This document shows positions 8,787 to 16,360 of a DNA stretch of 36,872 nt, piece by piece (within the stretch, counting starts at the first letter, position 1; each line of letters begins with the position of its first letter). A program made the translations under genes and the position numbers. The DNA comes from Comamonadaceae bacterium (GTDB taxonomy: Bacteria > Pseudomonadota > Gammaproteobacteria > Burkholderiales > Burkholderiaceae_C). The notes under the pieces were generated by a model that did no database searches, was not told the origin of the DNA, and saw nothing but the letters and a program-made list of their open reading frames with translations. Where the stretch lies: the NCBI GenBank assembly GCA_027485285.1, contig JAIXRH010000072.1, positions 1-36,872 of the forward strand. Direction: 5' to 3'.

Positions 8787-9370
8787 GCACCATGCGTTGG
8801 CACGCATTCTTCATGGGCGCTGTGTGGTTGCTAGCTTCGGTGTTTGCCACCGCCAACGAGTTGTCAGACAAATTGAAATCGGCTGACCACGTGCTGCTGA
8901 TGCGCCACGCCTTGGCCCCCGGCGTCGGTGACCCTGCCCACTACACCTTGGACGATTGCAAAACACAGCGCAACCTCAACGACGAAGGCCGCAAACAGTC
9001 ACAGGCCGCGGGCCAATGGCTCAAGCAACAAGGCGTCACAACTGCCGATGTTCAGTCCAGTGCGTGGTGTCGATGCAAAGACACAGCGGCTTTATTAGGT
9101 TTTGGTGGGTTCACCGTCGAACCTACATTGGGTTCGTTTTTTGATGAGATGCACAAAGGCAAAGCGCAAAACCAAAAGCTGGAAAAGTTCGTTGCCAGCC
9201 GACTCAAAACCAAGGGCAGCAAAGCACTCATCTTGGTGACCCACCATGTGAACATTCATGAATTCACTGGCGAGAACATCGGGTCGGGTGACATGGTGTT
9301 GGCCAAAGTGGACGCCAATGGCAAGGTGGTTTCCTACACCCTGATTCCCATATCCCGCCAGCGACAGTGA
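8783..9370 (+). CDS. Secreted histidine phosphatase superfamily protein
   Basis: 195 residues with an N-terminal signal peptide (FFMGAVWLLASVFATA) and the branch-1 histidine phosphatase motif LMRHALAPG, where the His after Arg would be phosphorylated during catalysis. A second conserved His is in LVTHHVNIHEF near residue 155. NLNDEGRKQSQAAGQWL and SSAWCRCKDTAALL follow the usual family order. The substrate is unknown; periplasmic location excludes glycolytic mutase activity. It is translationally coupled to DUF3833 by an ATGA overlap. The next ATG (9 bp later) is an alternative start. Confidence 0.87.
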   Translation: MSTMRWHAFFMGAVWLLASVFATANELSDKLKSADHVLLMRHALAPGVGDPAHYTLDDCKTQRNLNDEGRKQSQAAGQWLKQQGVTTADVQSSAWCRCKDTAALLGFGGFTVEPTLGSFFDEMHKGKAQNQKLEKFVASRLKTKGSKALILVTHHVNIHEFTGENIGSGDMVLAKVDANGKVVSYTLIPISRQRQ

Positions 9371-9385
9371 GGGACGGGTGCGCGC

Positions 9386-10084
9386 TCACCAATCAATCGA
9401 TTTGCCCATGTAATCCACATAGTGCGCACCTGACTTGGGTGTGAGTGCCTTCAAAGCCGCCAGCATGCCAGCCACAGACTCGGCGGGATCCAACAAATGA
9501 GGCACTGAGTTGGCGAAAGCTTTTGACAAATTGGACCTGACCGTGCCAGGCTGCAAAGCCACCACACGCAGCTCGGCATTTTTTCTCTGCAACTCAATGG
9601 CTGCTGTTTGCAGCAACATGTTCAAGGCGGCCTTGGCGGCGCGGTAACCATACCAGCCCCCCTTGGTGTTGTCTGAAATGCTGCCCACACGCGCCGACAG
9701 CTTGGCATACACCGAAGGGCCAGTCGCCAACAAAGGCGCAAAGTGTTTGAGCACCAACACGGGAGCCACTGCGTTGATGTGAAAATTTCGCATCAACACT
9801 TCTTCACGCAAGCTGGCCAATGATTTTTCAGGTCCCACGCCATCGATGGTCAAGGCGCCTGTCGCGTCAATGATGAAGTGAAACGGGCCTGAGGCACGAC
9901 ACACCTCGGCTTGGGCCTGAATGGACGACGCGTTCAACAAATCGAAACCCGGCGACAAAGAACGCGACACGAGTTCCACATGGGTGCAGCGTGGGTCGGC
10001 TTGAAAGGCCGCCACAAAAGCGCCACCAATCGCCCCGGTGGCCCCGATGACCAGCGCTTTGTAGTCGGTCTCCAACAGGGTCAT
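9386..10084 (-). CDS. Short-chain dehydrogenase/reductase (C-factor-like)
   Basis: Cytoplasmic NAD(P)-dependent SDR of 232 residues. The Rossmann glycine motif GATGAIG is at 14-20, the catalytic tyrosine and lysine are in YRAAK (GWYGYRAAKAALNML), and a serine lies in the preceding KLSARVGSIS strand. The region LQPGTVRSNLSKAF is typical of C-factor/CsgA-like SDRs, which often occur beside photolyase genes. The start was placed at 10084 because GAGG precedes it and the alternative would overlap the Rrf2 gene. It lies 7 bp after the Rrf2 gene and is probably cotranscribed. The substrate is unknown. Confidence 0.85.
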   Translation of the reverse strand: MTLLETDYKALVIGATGAIGGAFVAAFQADPRCTHVELVSRSLSPGFDLLNASSIQAQAEVCRASGPFHFIIDATGALTIDGVGPEKSLASLREEVLMRNFHINAVAPVLVLKHFAPLLATGPSVYAKLSARVGSISDNTKGGWYGYRAAKAALNMLLQTAAIELQRKNAELRVVALQPGTVRSNLSKAFANSVPHLLDPAESVAGMLAALKALTPKSGAHYVDYMGKSIDW

Positions 10085-10091
10085 TGGCACC

Positions 10092-10607
10092 TCAAAAGGA
10101 CATGTGCAACTGGAACACAGAGTTGGGCGCTTTGGGCATGAACGGCGTGGGCAAGGGTTTGAACTTGAAACGCCCCATTTCCTGCGCGTACGACTTGACT
10201 TCCACCAAGGCGTAGTCAACAAAGTCTGCCAAGGTGAAATTGCCCAGCGTGTCTTTCACTATTTGCTCAAGCCCCAACTCGTAGCTGGCCAATTCCACGG
10301 GCCCAGCCTCATCAGACGGAGACGCGTCAGCAGACAGGGACGCGTCAGCAGAGGTGCTTTCAAACACAGCCGCAATGTCCCACACCGAGAGCAAGGACAC
10401 ATCCCCGCGAATCATGTAGCCACCCCCCGGCCCTTTCATGGCCGTCACGATGTCGTGCGCCTTGAGGGGCTTGAGGATGTTTTCCAAATACGAAATGGAC
10501 AAGCCCAATCTGGGCGACAACTCTGTGGTGGTCACGTACCCCAGACTTCTTTGGCTGGCAAGAAACACACAGACCTCAATGGCGTTGATGGTTTTCTTTG
10601 AAATCAT
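10092..10607 (-). CDS. Rrf2-family transcriptional regulator
   Basis: 171-residue regulator with an Rrf2 winged helix: MISKKTINAIEVCVFLAS, then VTTTELSPRLGLSISYLENILKPLKAHDIVTAMKGPGGGYMI. Iron-sulfur Rrf2 proteins (IscR, NsrR, RsrR) use clustered cysteines in the middle of the chain; here the only cysteine is C14 in the first helix, so it is probably not an Fe-S sensor. The wing is followed by an extended linker with a repeated SADAS element (encoded at about 10318-10352), then a C-terminal helix region. AGGAG lies 7 bases before the ATG. It heads an operon with the SDR and shares a promoter region with the divergent MerR gene. Confidence 0.86.
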   Translation of the reverse strand: MISKKTINAIEVCVFLASQRSLGYVTTTELSPRLGLSISYLENILKPLKAHDIVTAMKGPGGGYMIRGDVSLLSVWDIAAVFESTSADASLSADASPSDEAGPVELASYELGLEQIVKDTLGNFTLADFVDYALVEVKSYAQEMGRFKFKPLPTPFMPKAPNSVFQLHMSF

Positions 10608-10717
10608 GGCAAAACTCCTGTTGCGTAGGATTTTGCGACATTCATCTACGCAAACCAAGCTATTTTTTGATAAATATCAATATTTCGGCGTATTATCTAC
10701 GCAACTTCTACTCAAAG
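10608..10717. promoter_or_regulatory. Divergent promoter region with a thrice-repeated ATCTACGCAA operator
   Basis: The 110-bp gap between the Rrf2 and MerR genes holds ATCTACGCAA at 10644-10653 and again at 10695-10704, and its reverse complement with one inserted base (TTGCGTAGGAT) at 10621-10631. A rightward promoter is visible: TTGATA (10667-10672), 18 bp, TATTAT (10691-10696); the last operator copy overlaps the -10 and start point. The copy at 10621 lies in the Rrf2 leader. An imperfect dyad TTGAT-AAAT-ATCAA (10667-10680) lies between them. Either divergent regulator could be the ligand. Confidence 0.7.
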
Positions 10718-11713
10718 GTGAGCATCTTGGCACTTCCTACTTCGCCTGCAGGCCCGCTGTACCGCATCGGTGCGGTGTCTCACACCACGGGCATCCCCGT
10801 GTCGACCCTGCGCATCTGGGAAACGCGCTACGGCGCGTTCAGTCCCATCAAGACCGAGGGCAAGCAACGGTTATTTGCAGAACACGACATGTCTAAGGCT
10901 CTTTTGCTCAAACAGTTATCGCTCAACGGCCACGGCATCAGCACCATTGCCAACCTCGACTTGGAGCAGCTGCGGCGCATGAGCAATCTGCCGCACAACA
11001 GACCCCACAGTTTGGCCGCACCCGGCCAGCCCGTGTCCATCGCGGTGGTGGGGCTGGGCATGGCCAACCGCATTGAATCTCAAAAATTTGCGGCGGGCTT
11101 GAAGCAGAATCAAATCAAGGTCACCGACGTGTTGGCTGACTTGGCCGCCGCCGCGCTGGCCGAATTGGCGCAACAACCGCAGGTGCTCTTGGTCAAAGTC
11201 AACACCTTACAAACCGGGGTGCACACCGACCTTCAGACGCTGATTCACAAACACAAGTTTGCGCAAACCATCGTCATCTACAACTTTGCAACGGATGCCG
11301 TCGTTCAGGCCATGAAGTACTCCGGTTTGATCGTGCGACGCGAGCCCATCTCGGACATCGAACTGGCGGAGTTGCTGCAATCGGTGTTGTTTGTGGACCC
11401 TGTGCGTGCGCAAGAGTTTGGAACATCGGGCGGCGTCATCGCGGGTCGAAAATATTCAGACGCCACCCTGAGCCGCGTGGCTGGCATTTCCACCAACGTG
11501 CTGTGCGAGTGCCCCCGCCATGTGGCCGAGCTGATTGCGCAGCTGGCCAGCTTTGAACAATACAGCCAAGAGTGCCTGAATCGAAACGCCGAAGATGCGC
11601 ATCTGCATGCTTACCTGCGCTCTATCTCGGGCTCGGCACGTTCGCTGTTTGAAAACGCTTTGGAAAAAATAGCGCACCACGAAGGCATTGATTTGAGCGA
11701 GGGTGCGCCCTAA
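10718..11713 (+). CDS. MerR-family regulator with a C-terminal cobalamin-domain-like region
   Basis: 331-residue regulator. The MerR helix-turn-helix is at about 15-50 (YRIGAVSHTTGIPVSTLRIWETRYG), followed by KQRLFAEHDM. The second half (VVGLGMANRIESQKFAAGL onward) has the alternating alpha/beta layout of the cobalamin-binding domains of CarH/LitR light regulators, but the cobalamin-ligating ExHxxG/DxHxxG motif is absent, so it more resembles BluR, which does not bind B12. The C-terminus has CECPRHVAELIAQL and FEQYSQEC, common in betaproteobacterial MerR proteins. The start may be GTG 10718 or TTG 10727; AAAGGTGAG fits the latter. The signal sensed is unknown. Confidence 0.83.
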   Translation: MSILALPTSPAGPLYRIGAVSHTTGIPVSTLRIWETRYGAFSPIKTEGKQRLFAEHDMSKALLLKQLSLNGHGISTIANLDLEQLRRMSNLPHNRPHSLAAPGQPVSIAVVGLGMANRIESQKFAAGLKQNQIKVTDVLADLAAAALAELAQQPQVLLVKVNTLQTGVHTDLQTLIHKHKFAQTIVIYNFATDAVVQAMKYSGLIVRREPISDIELAELLQSVLFVDPVRAQEFGTSGGVIAGRKYSDATLSRVAGISTNVLCECPRHVAELIAQLASFEQYSQECLNRNAEDAHLHAYLRSISGSARSLFENALEKIAHHEGIDLSEGAP

Positions 11714-12468
11714 GCCGCTTGCAGCGTCTGCAACCACAAGCGATCGATGTCGCTGAGCTTTGTTTTGTCAAATTCGGCCTCGTGTTCCCAGTAGCGCCCC
11801 GAAGGCACCATGTAGCCCAACGCTTGCTCTGCCTGCAACACGCGTGACACGACCGCGGTGTCAAGCCGCTGGTTTTGGCGGTTCAACATGTCTTGGCACA
11901 GGGGCTGGCTGGCAAGCTCGACCATGGAGACACGCGGAAACAACAGGCGCGACTCGGGAAGCTGCGACAAATTCACCACCGCGCAGTTGTGTGCGTGTGC
12001 AAACGACAGGAAGCGAACGGACTTTGCCTCCAACGACTGCAAGGTCACATCCACACGCAAAGGGTCTGGCGTGCCTTGGCCATAAAAATGGCTCGTCTCG
12101 CCAGCGCCCGTGGCATAGACCATGTCACACCCCAAAAACGCCAGAATGTCTGGCTTCAAGGCGCCCAAGGCCCAGTAACCCGTGGTGAAGGCCATGGTGC
12201 CACCGGCATACACAAAGCCACCAAAACTATTTTGCTGCGGCACAAACTCAGAGGCGGCAATCAAGCGCTGATGGGGCAACAAGGGCTCAGGGGGCAAGCG
12301 ATTGGCGGCGAAGTCTTCTGGGTAAACCAAGTAGTCCCAATCGGGCGTGATTTGCCAAGCGTTGTTGATGACCACACGCGATGTGAAAACAGACAGGTCC
12401 CAGTTTTTCGCCAGCACCGCGTCTGGCGCACTGCCAAGCACCAACACAATTTTCAAACCATTTGCCAC
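11710..12468 (-). CDS. Uncharacterised protein, possible nucleotide-sugar or DUF115-like enzyme
   Basis: 252 residues from a GTG at 12468, preceded by AAGGGAAAA; not recognised with confidence. The N-terminus (LKIVLVLGSAPDA, then VVINNAW, then PDWDYLVYPEDF) has the look of a nucleotide-binding alpha/beta fold, and the middle has GGTMAFTTGYWALGALKPDILAFLGCDMVY, ending in an acidic turn. That order resembles DUF115/MptE-like proteins and some glycosyltransferases, but no catalytic motif is certain. There is no signal peptide or membrane segment. Its stop codon overlaps that of the MerR gene (11710-11713), so the two are tightly convergent. The next gene to its right is divergent, across a 145-bp gap. 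Confidence 0.6.
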   Translation of the reverse strand: MANGLKIVLVLGSAPDAVLAKNWDLSVFTSRVVINNAWQITPDWDYLVYPEDFAANRLPPEPLLPHQRLIAASEFVPQQNSFGGFVYAGGTMAFTTGYWALGALKPDILAFLGCDMVYATGAGETSHFYGQGTPDPLRVDVTLQSLEAKSVRFLSFAHAHNCAVVNLSQLPESRLLFPRVSMVELASQPLCQDMLNRQNQRLDTAVVSRVLQAEQALGYMVPSGRYWEHEAEFDKTKLSDIDRLWLQTLQAA

Positions 12469-12613
12469 GCTGTTTTCCCTTTCATGGAAAGCCTTCTCAC
12501 TTTTGCGAGGGGCTGATCTTGCCAGACAAATATGAATGTCATGGGGCAAGCGGGCTGGATCCGCCGATAGCCATTGCGCGCCCAAGGTTGGTGGGCGTTC
12601 ATAGAATCAAAGC

Positions 12614-12982
12614 ATGACGCTCACCACCCTTGCACGCAACGTCTTAGGTACGGCACTTGTGCCCTGCTCTTACGACCCACTCACTGGCTACTACCGCGAT
12701 GGTTGTTGCCACACCGATGCGCACGACCACGGCAGCCATGTGGTGTGCGCCAAAGTCACACAAGCCTTCCTAGATTTTTCATTGCAAAAAGGCAATGACC
12801 TCATCACCCCCAGACCTGACTACCGCTTTGTCGGCCTCAAAGCGGGCGACCGTTGGTGCTTGTGCGCCATGCGCTGGCGCGAAGCCTTGGATGCCGGTGT
12901 AGCACCGCCCGTGGTGCTAGAGTGCACCCACGCCAAAGCGCTTGAGTTTGTGACGCTGGAGCAACTTCAGTCATGCGCTTAA
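12614..12982 (+). CDS. DUF2237 family protein
   Basis: 122-residue soluble protein with the DUF2237 signature: ARNVLGTALVPCSYDPLTGYYRDGCCHT, then DHGSHVVCAKVTQAFLDFS, then GNDLITPRPDYRFVGLKAGDRWCLCAMRW. Conserved cysteines (PCS, GCC, VCA, WCLC) suggest metal or redox chemistry, but no function is established. The family is common in freshwater bacteria and cyanobacteria and is often found near light-stress genes. TAGAAT (12602-12607) ends six bases before the ATG and there is no Shine-Dalgarno, so the transcript may be leaderless. It overlaps the SOUL gene by 10 bases. Confidence 0.88.
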   Translation: MTLTTLARNVLGTALVPCSYDPLTGYYRDGCCHTDAHDHGSHVVCAKVTQAFLDFSLQKGNDLITPRPDYRFVGLKAGDRWCLCAMRWREALDAGVAPPVVLECTHAKALEFVTLEQLQSCA

Positions 12983-13635
12983 ACACCGTCACCCGCCTCG
13001 CCTTGTGCGTTGGGCTTTTATGGATGCAATCGGCCATGGCCACCGAAGAACCTCACTACGACGTGCGCATCTCACAAGGCCCCTTCGAGCTGCGGCACTA
13101 CGCGCCGACCTTGGTCGCCGAAACTGTGGTGGACGGCGACCTGGACGCCGCATCTGGCAAAGGCTTTCGCTTGATTGCCGATTACATCTTTGGCAACAAC
13201 CGTGCTGCGGGCTCCCAGCAAGCCGCCAAAATTGCCATGACCGCGCCTGTGACGATGGAGCCCCAATCTTCAAAGATTGCCATGACAGCGCCCGTCACCA
13301 TCGAGCCGCAATCGGGCAACACCGCGATGGCCGAGGCCACCCAATGGCGCATGCACTTTGTGATGCCCAGCCAATACACCCTGGCCAACATCCCCAAGCC
13401 CAACAACAGTGCGGTGACCTTGCGCGAACTACCGCGCAAATACTTTGTGGTGTACCGCTACTCAGGCTTTAACACCTTGGCACGGGTGCAAGAAAAAACC
13501 AACGACGCCTTGGCGTGGGCCCAGCAGCAATCACTCAAGGTCGTGGGCACGCCGCAGCTGTCACGCTACGACCCACCTTGGACACTGCCCATGTTCAGGC
13601 GCAACGAAATCATGGTGGAGGTGGCTGCGCCATGA
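12973..13635 (+). CDS. Secreted SOUL-family heme-binding protein
   Basis: 220 residues: a signal peptide (RLALCVGLLWMQSAMA), then a SOUL/HBP domain starting YDVRISQGPFELRHYAPTLVAET. Typical SOUL motifs follow: GFRLIADYIFGNN, KIAMTAPVTMEP, WRMHFVMPSQYTLANIPKP and YRYSGFNTLARVQEKTNDAL. The KIAMTAPVT-EPQS block is present twice in tandem (DNA about 13228-13314), an insertion relative to the usual single copy. SOUL proteins bind heme or other tetrapyrroles. It is coupled to folB by an ATGA overlap; together with DUF2237 it forms a three-gene operon. Confidence 0.92.
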   Translation: MRLNTVTRLALCVGLLWMQSAMATEEPHYDVRISQGPFELRHYAPTLVAETVVDGDLDAASGKGFRLIADYIFGNNRAAGSQQAAKIAMTAPVTMEPQSSKIAMTAPVTIEPQSGNTAMAEATQWRMHFVMPSQYTLANIPKPNNSAVTLRELPRKYFVVYRYSGFNTLARVQEKTNDALAWAQQQSLKVVGTPQLSRYDPPWTLPMFRRNEIMVEVAAP

Positions 13636-14033
13636 CAGCCCAGCTTCCCCTGTCACTCAGGGCTTGCGTCGAGCTGCGCGATCTGCACCTGCACACAGAC
13701 ATTGGCAGCTATGGCCCCCACGAGGTCGTGCCCGATGCACATGTCCTTGACCTCACCCTGTGGCTCGCGCCAGCCTTGGTGCTGATCGCCCAAGACGGCA
13801 TGGCCCATGTGTTTGACTACGACCCCTTGGTGGTCGAGATCGACCGTCTCGCTGCGGATGGCCATTACGACACCCAAGAGCGCTTGGTCACGCGCATCGT
13901 GCACGCGTGTGCGGCTTGCTCTGAAATTGAGGCGGTCGACATTGCTTTGCGCAAATCGCCCGTGCGCCAAGGTTCGGGCTCGCTGGGCGTGCGCGTGTCG
14001 GTGGATGCCCACACGCTGAACAGCCTGCGCTGA
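13632..14033 (+). CDS. folB: FolB-like dihydroneopterin aldolase family protein
   Basis: 133 residues. Family features: HTDIGSYGPHEVVPDAHVLDLTLWL, corresponding to the strand with the substrate-binding glutamate of FolB; FDYDPLVVEID; QERLVTRIV; and RKSPVRQGSGSLGVRVSVD, whose lysine aligns with catalytic Lys98 of E. coli FolB. It would act on 7,8-dihydroneopterin in folate synthesis, or on another pterin. Its location away from other fol genes, coupled to a SOUL heme protein and near photolyases, suggests a specialised pterin role, for example supplying a photolyase antenna. This is inference; it could also be the housekeeping enzyme. Confidence 0.82.
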   Translation: MTAQLPLSLRACVELRDLHLHTDIGSYGPHEVVPDAHVLDLTLWLAPALVLIAQDGMAHVFDYDPLVVEIDRLAADGHYDTQERLVTRIVHACAACSEIEAVDIALRKSPVRQGSGSLGVRVSVDAHTLNSLR

Positions 14034-14038
14034 GCCAC

Positions 14039-14063
14039 AAAAAGAAAACCGCCCGAAGGCGGT
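14039..14063 (-). terminator. Rho-independent terminator of the leftward TPR gene
   Basis: On the minus strand ACCGCC-TTCG-GGCGGT (arms 14058-14063 and 14048-14053, UUCG tetraloop) is followed by TTTCTTTTT. It lies 26 bp after the TPR gene stop, and just after the folB stop on the other strand, so it may also block antisense readthrough. Confidence 0.9.
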
Positions 14064-14089
14064 CAGTCATTCATGCGAGGCATTGATTG

Positions 14090-14554
14090 CTATTTGGCAA
14101 CTCTTTTGGATTTGTAATCTGCAATCGATTTTTTCAGATCGCGCAGTTCTTCACAGGAAAACAAGCAAGCTTTGTCTAACCTCGCCAAGATTTTTTCTGC
14201 GCTTTCAAGATCGTTTTTCATCAACAAAAGCTCGCCGTAATACTCCAACGCGCCTTTGTGTGCGGGTTCAATTTTGAGAGCGGCCAAGTAGTAAGTCTCG
14301 CTCGCCACGAGATCAGGAGGATTTTTAAGCCTGAATGAGTAACCGATGAGGTTATTCCAATCGGCAGAATCTTTCTGATTAGCCGACTGAAGAACTTGGA
14401 TCGCCTGCTCGTACTTGCCGGCTTTGATTTCTTGCTTGGCTTGTGCGAGCCATGAAGGTGCCGACACAGAGGGCGATGAGTCCGCTGCAAAAGACACGTG
14501 GAGAAAACCAAGCGTCACTGCTGCACACACGATTTTAAAAATCTTTGTTTTCAT
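14090..14554 (-). CDS. Secreted tetratricopeptide-repeat protein
   Basis: 154-residue exported protein: signal peptide KIFKIVCAAVTLGFLHVSFA, then TPR helices. Repeat-like units are WLAQAKQEIKAGKYEQAIQVLQSA, DSADWNNLIGYSFRLKNPPDLVASETYYLAALKIEPAHKGALEYYGELLLMKNDLESAEKIL. A C-x3-C pair (CLFSC) near the C-terminus could form a disulfide in the periplasm. TPR proteins mediate protein contacts; the partner is unknown. The terminator at 14039-14063 ends it. The spacer to the next gene on the left strand (14555-14629) holds a perfect 8-bp inverted repeat, GCAGTCAA/TTGACTGC (14597-14621), without a U-tract. Confidence 0.82.
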   Translation of the reverse strand: MKTKIFKIVCAAVTLGFLHVSFAADSSPSVSAPSWLAQAKQEIKAGKYEQAIQVLQSANQKDSADWNNLIGYSFRLKNPPDLVASETYYLAALKIEPAHKGALEYYGELLLMKNDLESAEKILARLDKACLFSCEELRDLKKSIADYKSKRVAK

Positions 14555-14629
14555 ACGTTATTGCCTCATGAACATGAAGAATCGGGGCGGGCCACGGCAG
14601 TCAAATAGGTGCATTGACTGCTGCAAAAC

Positions 14630-15019
14630 TTAAAGCTTCGCCACTTTCCAAGCGCCTTCTGAGCGGCCGTCACCTGTCTTGTCGCCTGGCTTGACATCTT
14701 TTGTCCAAAAGTAAAGCGGCAAGCCCTTATAGGCCAATTGCTTTTTTCCGTCATCGCGCGTGATCACGCTGTAGTCACCCGAGGCTTGTGCATTGGCTTC
14801 CACCAACAGCGGTGGCCAGTTGATGGCGCACTGGGCGTTGCACACAGACTTGCCAGAGCCCACGCCGTCTTTGGCGAAGGTGTACAGCGTCATGTGGTTG
14901 GTACCGACCAACACACCGTCGTTGACTTGGGTGTAAGAGGTGCCGCCCATCCAAGTGGCGCAAGCGGACACGGCCAATATGGAGACAGAAGCGATCAAAA
15001 GACGTAGAAGACGTGACAT
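14630..15019 (-). CDS. Small lipoprotein of the Y-X4-D secreted-repeat family
   Basis: 129 residues. The start at 15019 was chosen because AGGGAAA lies before it; the signal peptide SRLLRLLIASVSILAVSAC has a lipobox with lipidated Cys. The mature part holds the two family motifs: MTLYTFAKD and LPLYFWTKD, both of the Y-x-[FWY]-x-x-D type (Lipoprotein_15), plus a conserved cysteine pair in SVCNAQCAINWPPLL. These are small periplasmic or outer-membrane proteins of unknown function, sometimes linked to electron transfer or metal stress. It is probably transcribed on its own. Confidence 0.88.
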   Translation of the reverse strand: MSRLLRLLIASVSILAVSACATWMGGTSYTQVNDGVLVGTNHMTLYTFAKDGVGSGKSVCNAQCAINWPPLLVEANAQASGDYSVITRDDGKKQLAYKGLPLYFWTKDVKPGDKTGDGRSEGAWKVAKL

Positions 15020-15076
15020 AAATTTCCCTTTATTCGACAAAAGATATTGCCCAATTCACTTTAACTGAATTTGATG

Positions 15077-16339
15077 TCAGACCACAGGCACTTGCTGCCA
15101 GTCCGTGGTGTAGCTGGGGGATTTGTGGTTTTGGTTCATCTGCCAAGTCTTGAACGCCCCCTGCGTCGACACCTTGACCGTGCCGCGCCCGTAGCGTTTG
15201 TTCAGGCCATCGATCACCGCCATCAAGTGGCTGGGCGGGGCTTGTGCAGGTTCTAGCCAATCCGTTTGGTGCGTGGTGACAGACGAAATATCGCTGAGCA
15301 TGATGCCGGCTTTTTTGTAACCATAGCCCTCTTTGAACAAACGGCTCACCAAATAATCGGCCCAGCGGTTGACCACCAAACTGTCTTGCGTGGGCTGCGG
15401 CAGCGGCAAGGTGAACGACGGGTTGTACTGAGGCTGGTCTGGGCGAAAACGGTTGGTGCGCAAAAACACATGAATGGCCCCAGCGTGCGAACCCTGCGCG
15501 CGCAGCTTGACGCAGGCGTTGGCTGCAAAGGTGCTCATGGCGTCTTGCAGCATCGCCAGCTCGTGGACAGTTTGGCCGAAGGATCGGCTGCACACAATTT
15601 GCTGCTTGTCGGGCGCCATGTCTTGCAGCGCGAGGCAAGCAATACCCTGCAACTCGCGCTGCGTTTTCTCCAACACCACGCCGAAGTCGGCACGCAAGGT
15701 GGGCGTGTGTGCACCGCGCAAATCAGCGGCGGTGTGAATGTTGTGTTGAGCCAACCGCGCGCTGAGGCGCGGGCCCACACCCCACACCTCGCCCACCTCA
15801 ATTTGACCCAAAATGCGCGCTTGCTGGGCGTCGCTCAAGTCGTTGTAATTAAACACACCTTTGGACCTCGGGTGCTTCTTGGCGATGTGGTTGGACAGCT
15901 TGGCCAAAGTCTTGGTCGGGCCAATGCCCACGCACACTGGAATGCCGGTCCAAGCCATCACACGGTCACGCATTTGGTAGCTCAGGGCTTTGAGCTGGGG
16001 CATGCCCGTGAGGTCGACAAAACACTCGTCGATCGAGTACACCTCATGCTGCGGCGCGTAGTCAGCCAAGATAGACATGACGCGGTTGGACATGTCTGCG
16101 TACAAGGCGTAGTTGGAGCTCAGGGCCACCACGCCTTGCGCTTTGGCCTGTGGCGCGTATTCAAACCACGGCTGGCCCATGCGCACGCCCAAGGCCTTGG
16201 CCTCGTTGGAGCGCGACACCGCACAGCCGTCGTTGTTGGACAGCACCACCACGGGCACGCCCTTCAAATCGGGGCGAAACAAGCGCTCGCAACTGACGTA
16301 AAAGTTGTTGCAATCGACCAAGGCAATTTGCGCGGGCAT
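15077..16339 (-). CDS. umuC: UmuC, Y-family DNA polymerase V catalytic subunit
   Basis: Error-prone translesion DNA polymerase of 420 residues. The catalytic metal ligands are D9 (LVDCNNFYVSCERLF) and D104/E105 (YSIDECFVDL). The little-finger and C-terminal part ends with the UmuC-type SPSYTTDWQQVPVV. Together with processed UmuD it forms Pol V, acting at stalled forks. It lies 21 bp after cho on the same strand, in an operon led by umuD behind a LexA box. No clear Shine-Dalgarno precedes the ATG. Confidence 0.96.
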   Translation of the reverse strand: MPAQIALVDCNNFYVSCERLFRPDLKGVPVVVLSNNDGCAVSRSNEAKALGVRMGQPWFEYAPQAKAQGVVALSSNYALYADMSNRVMSILADYAPQHEVYSIDECFVDLTGMPQLKALSYQMRDRVMAWTGIPVCVGIGPTKTLAKLSNHIAKKHPRSKGVFNYNDLSDAQQARILGQIEVGEVWGVGPRLSARLAQHNIHTAADLRGAHTPTLRADFGVVLEKTQRELQGIACLALQDMAPDKQQIVCSRSFGQTVHELAMLQDAMSTFAANACVKLRAQGSHAGAIHVFLRTNRFRPDQPQYNPSFTLPLPQPTQDSLVVNRWADYLVSRLFKEGYGYKKAGIMLSDISSVTTHQTDWLEPAQAPPSHLMAVIDGLNKRYGRGTVKVSTQGAFKTWQMNQNHKSPSYTTDWQQVPVV

Positions 16340-16360
16340 GGGGGTCAGGGTGTTGCGGAC

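Noticed and set aside
10598-10717. An N-terminal extension of the MerR protein to 10598
   Set aside because: It would run through the Rrf2 promoter and operators and adds a hydrophobic stretch not seen in MerR proteins.
10718-11713. Naming the MerR regulator CarH or LitR
   Set aside because: The cobalamin-binding histidine motif is absent, so a B12 photoreceptor call is not supported.
14597-14621. A terminator between the lipoprotein and TPR genes
   Set aside because: The 8-bp inverted repeat is perfect but has no U-tract on either strand; left as an unassigned dyad.
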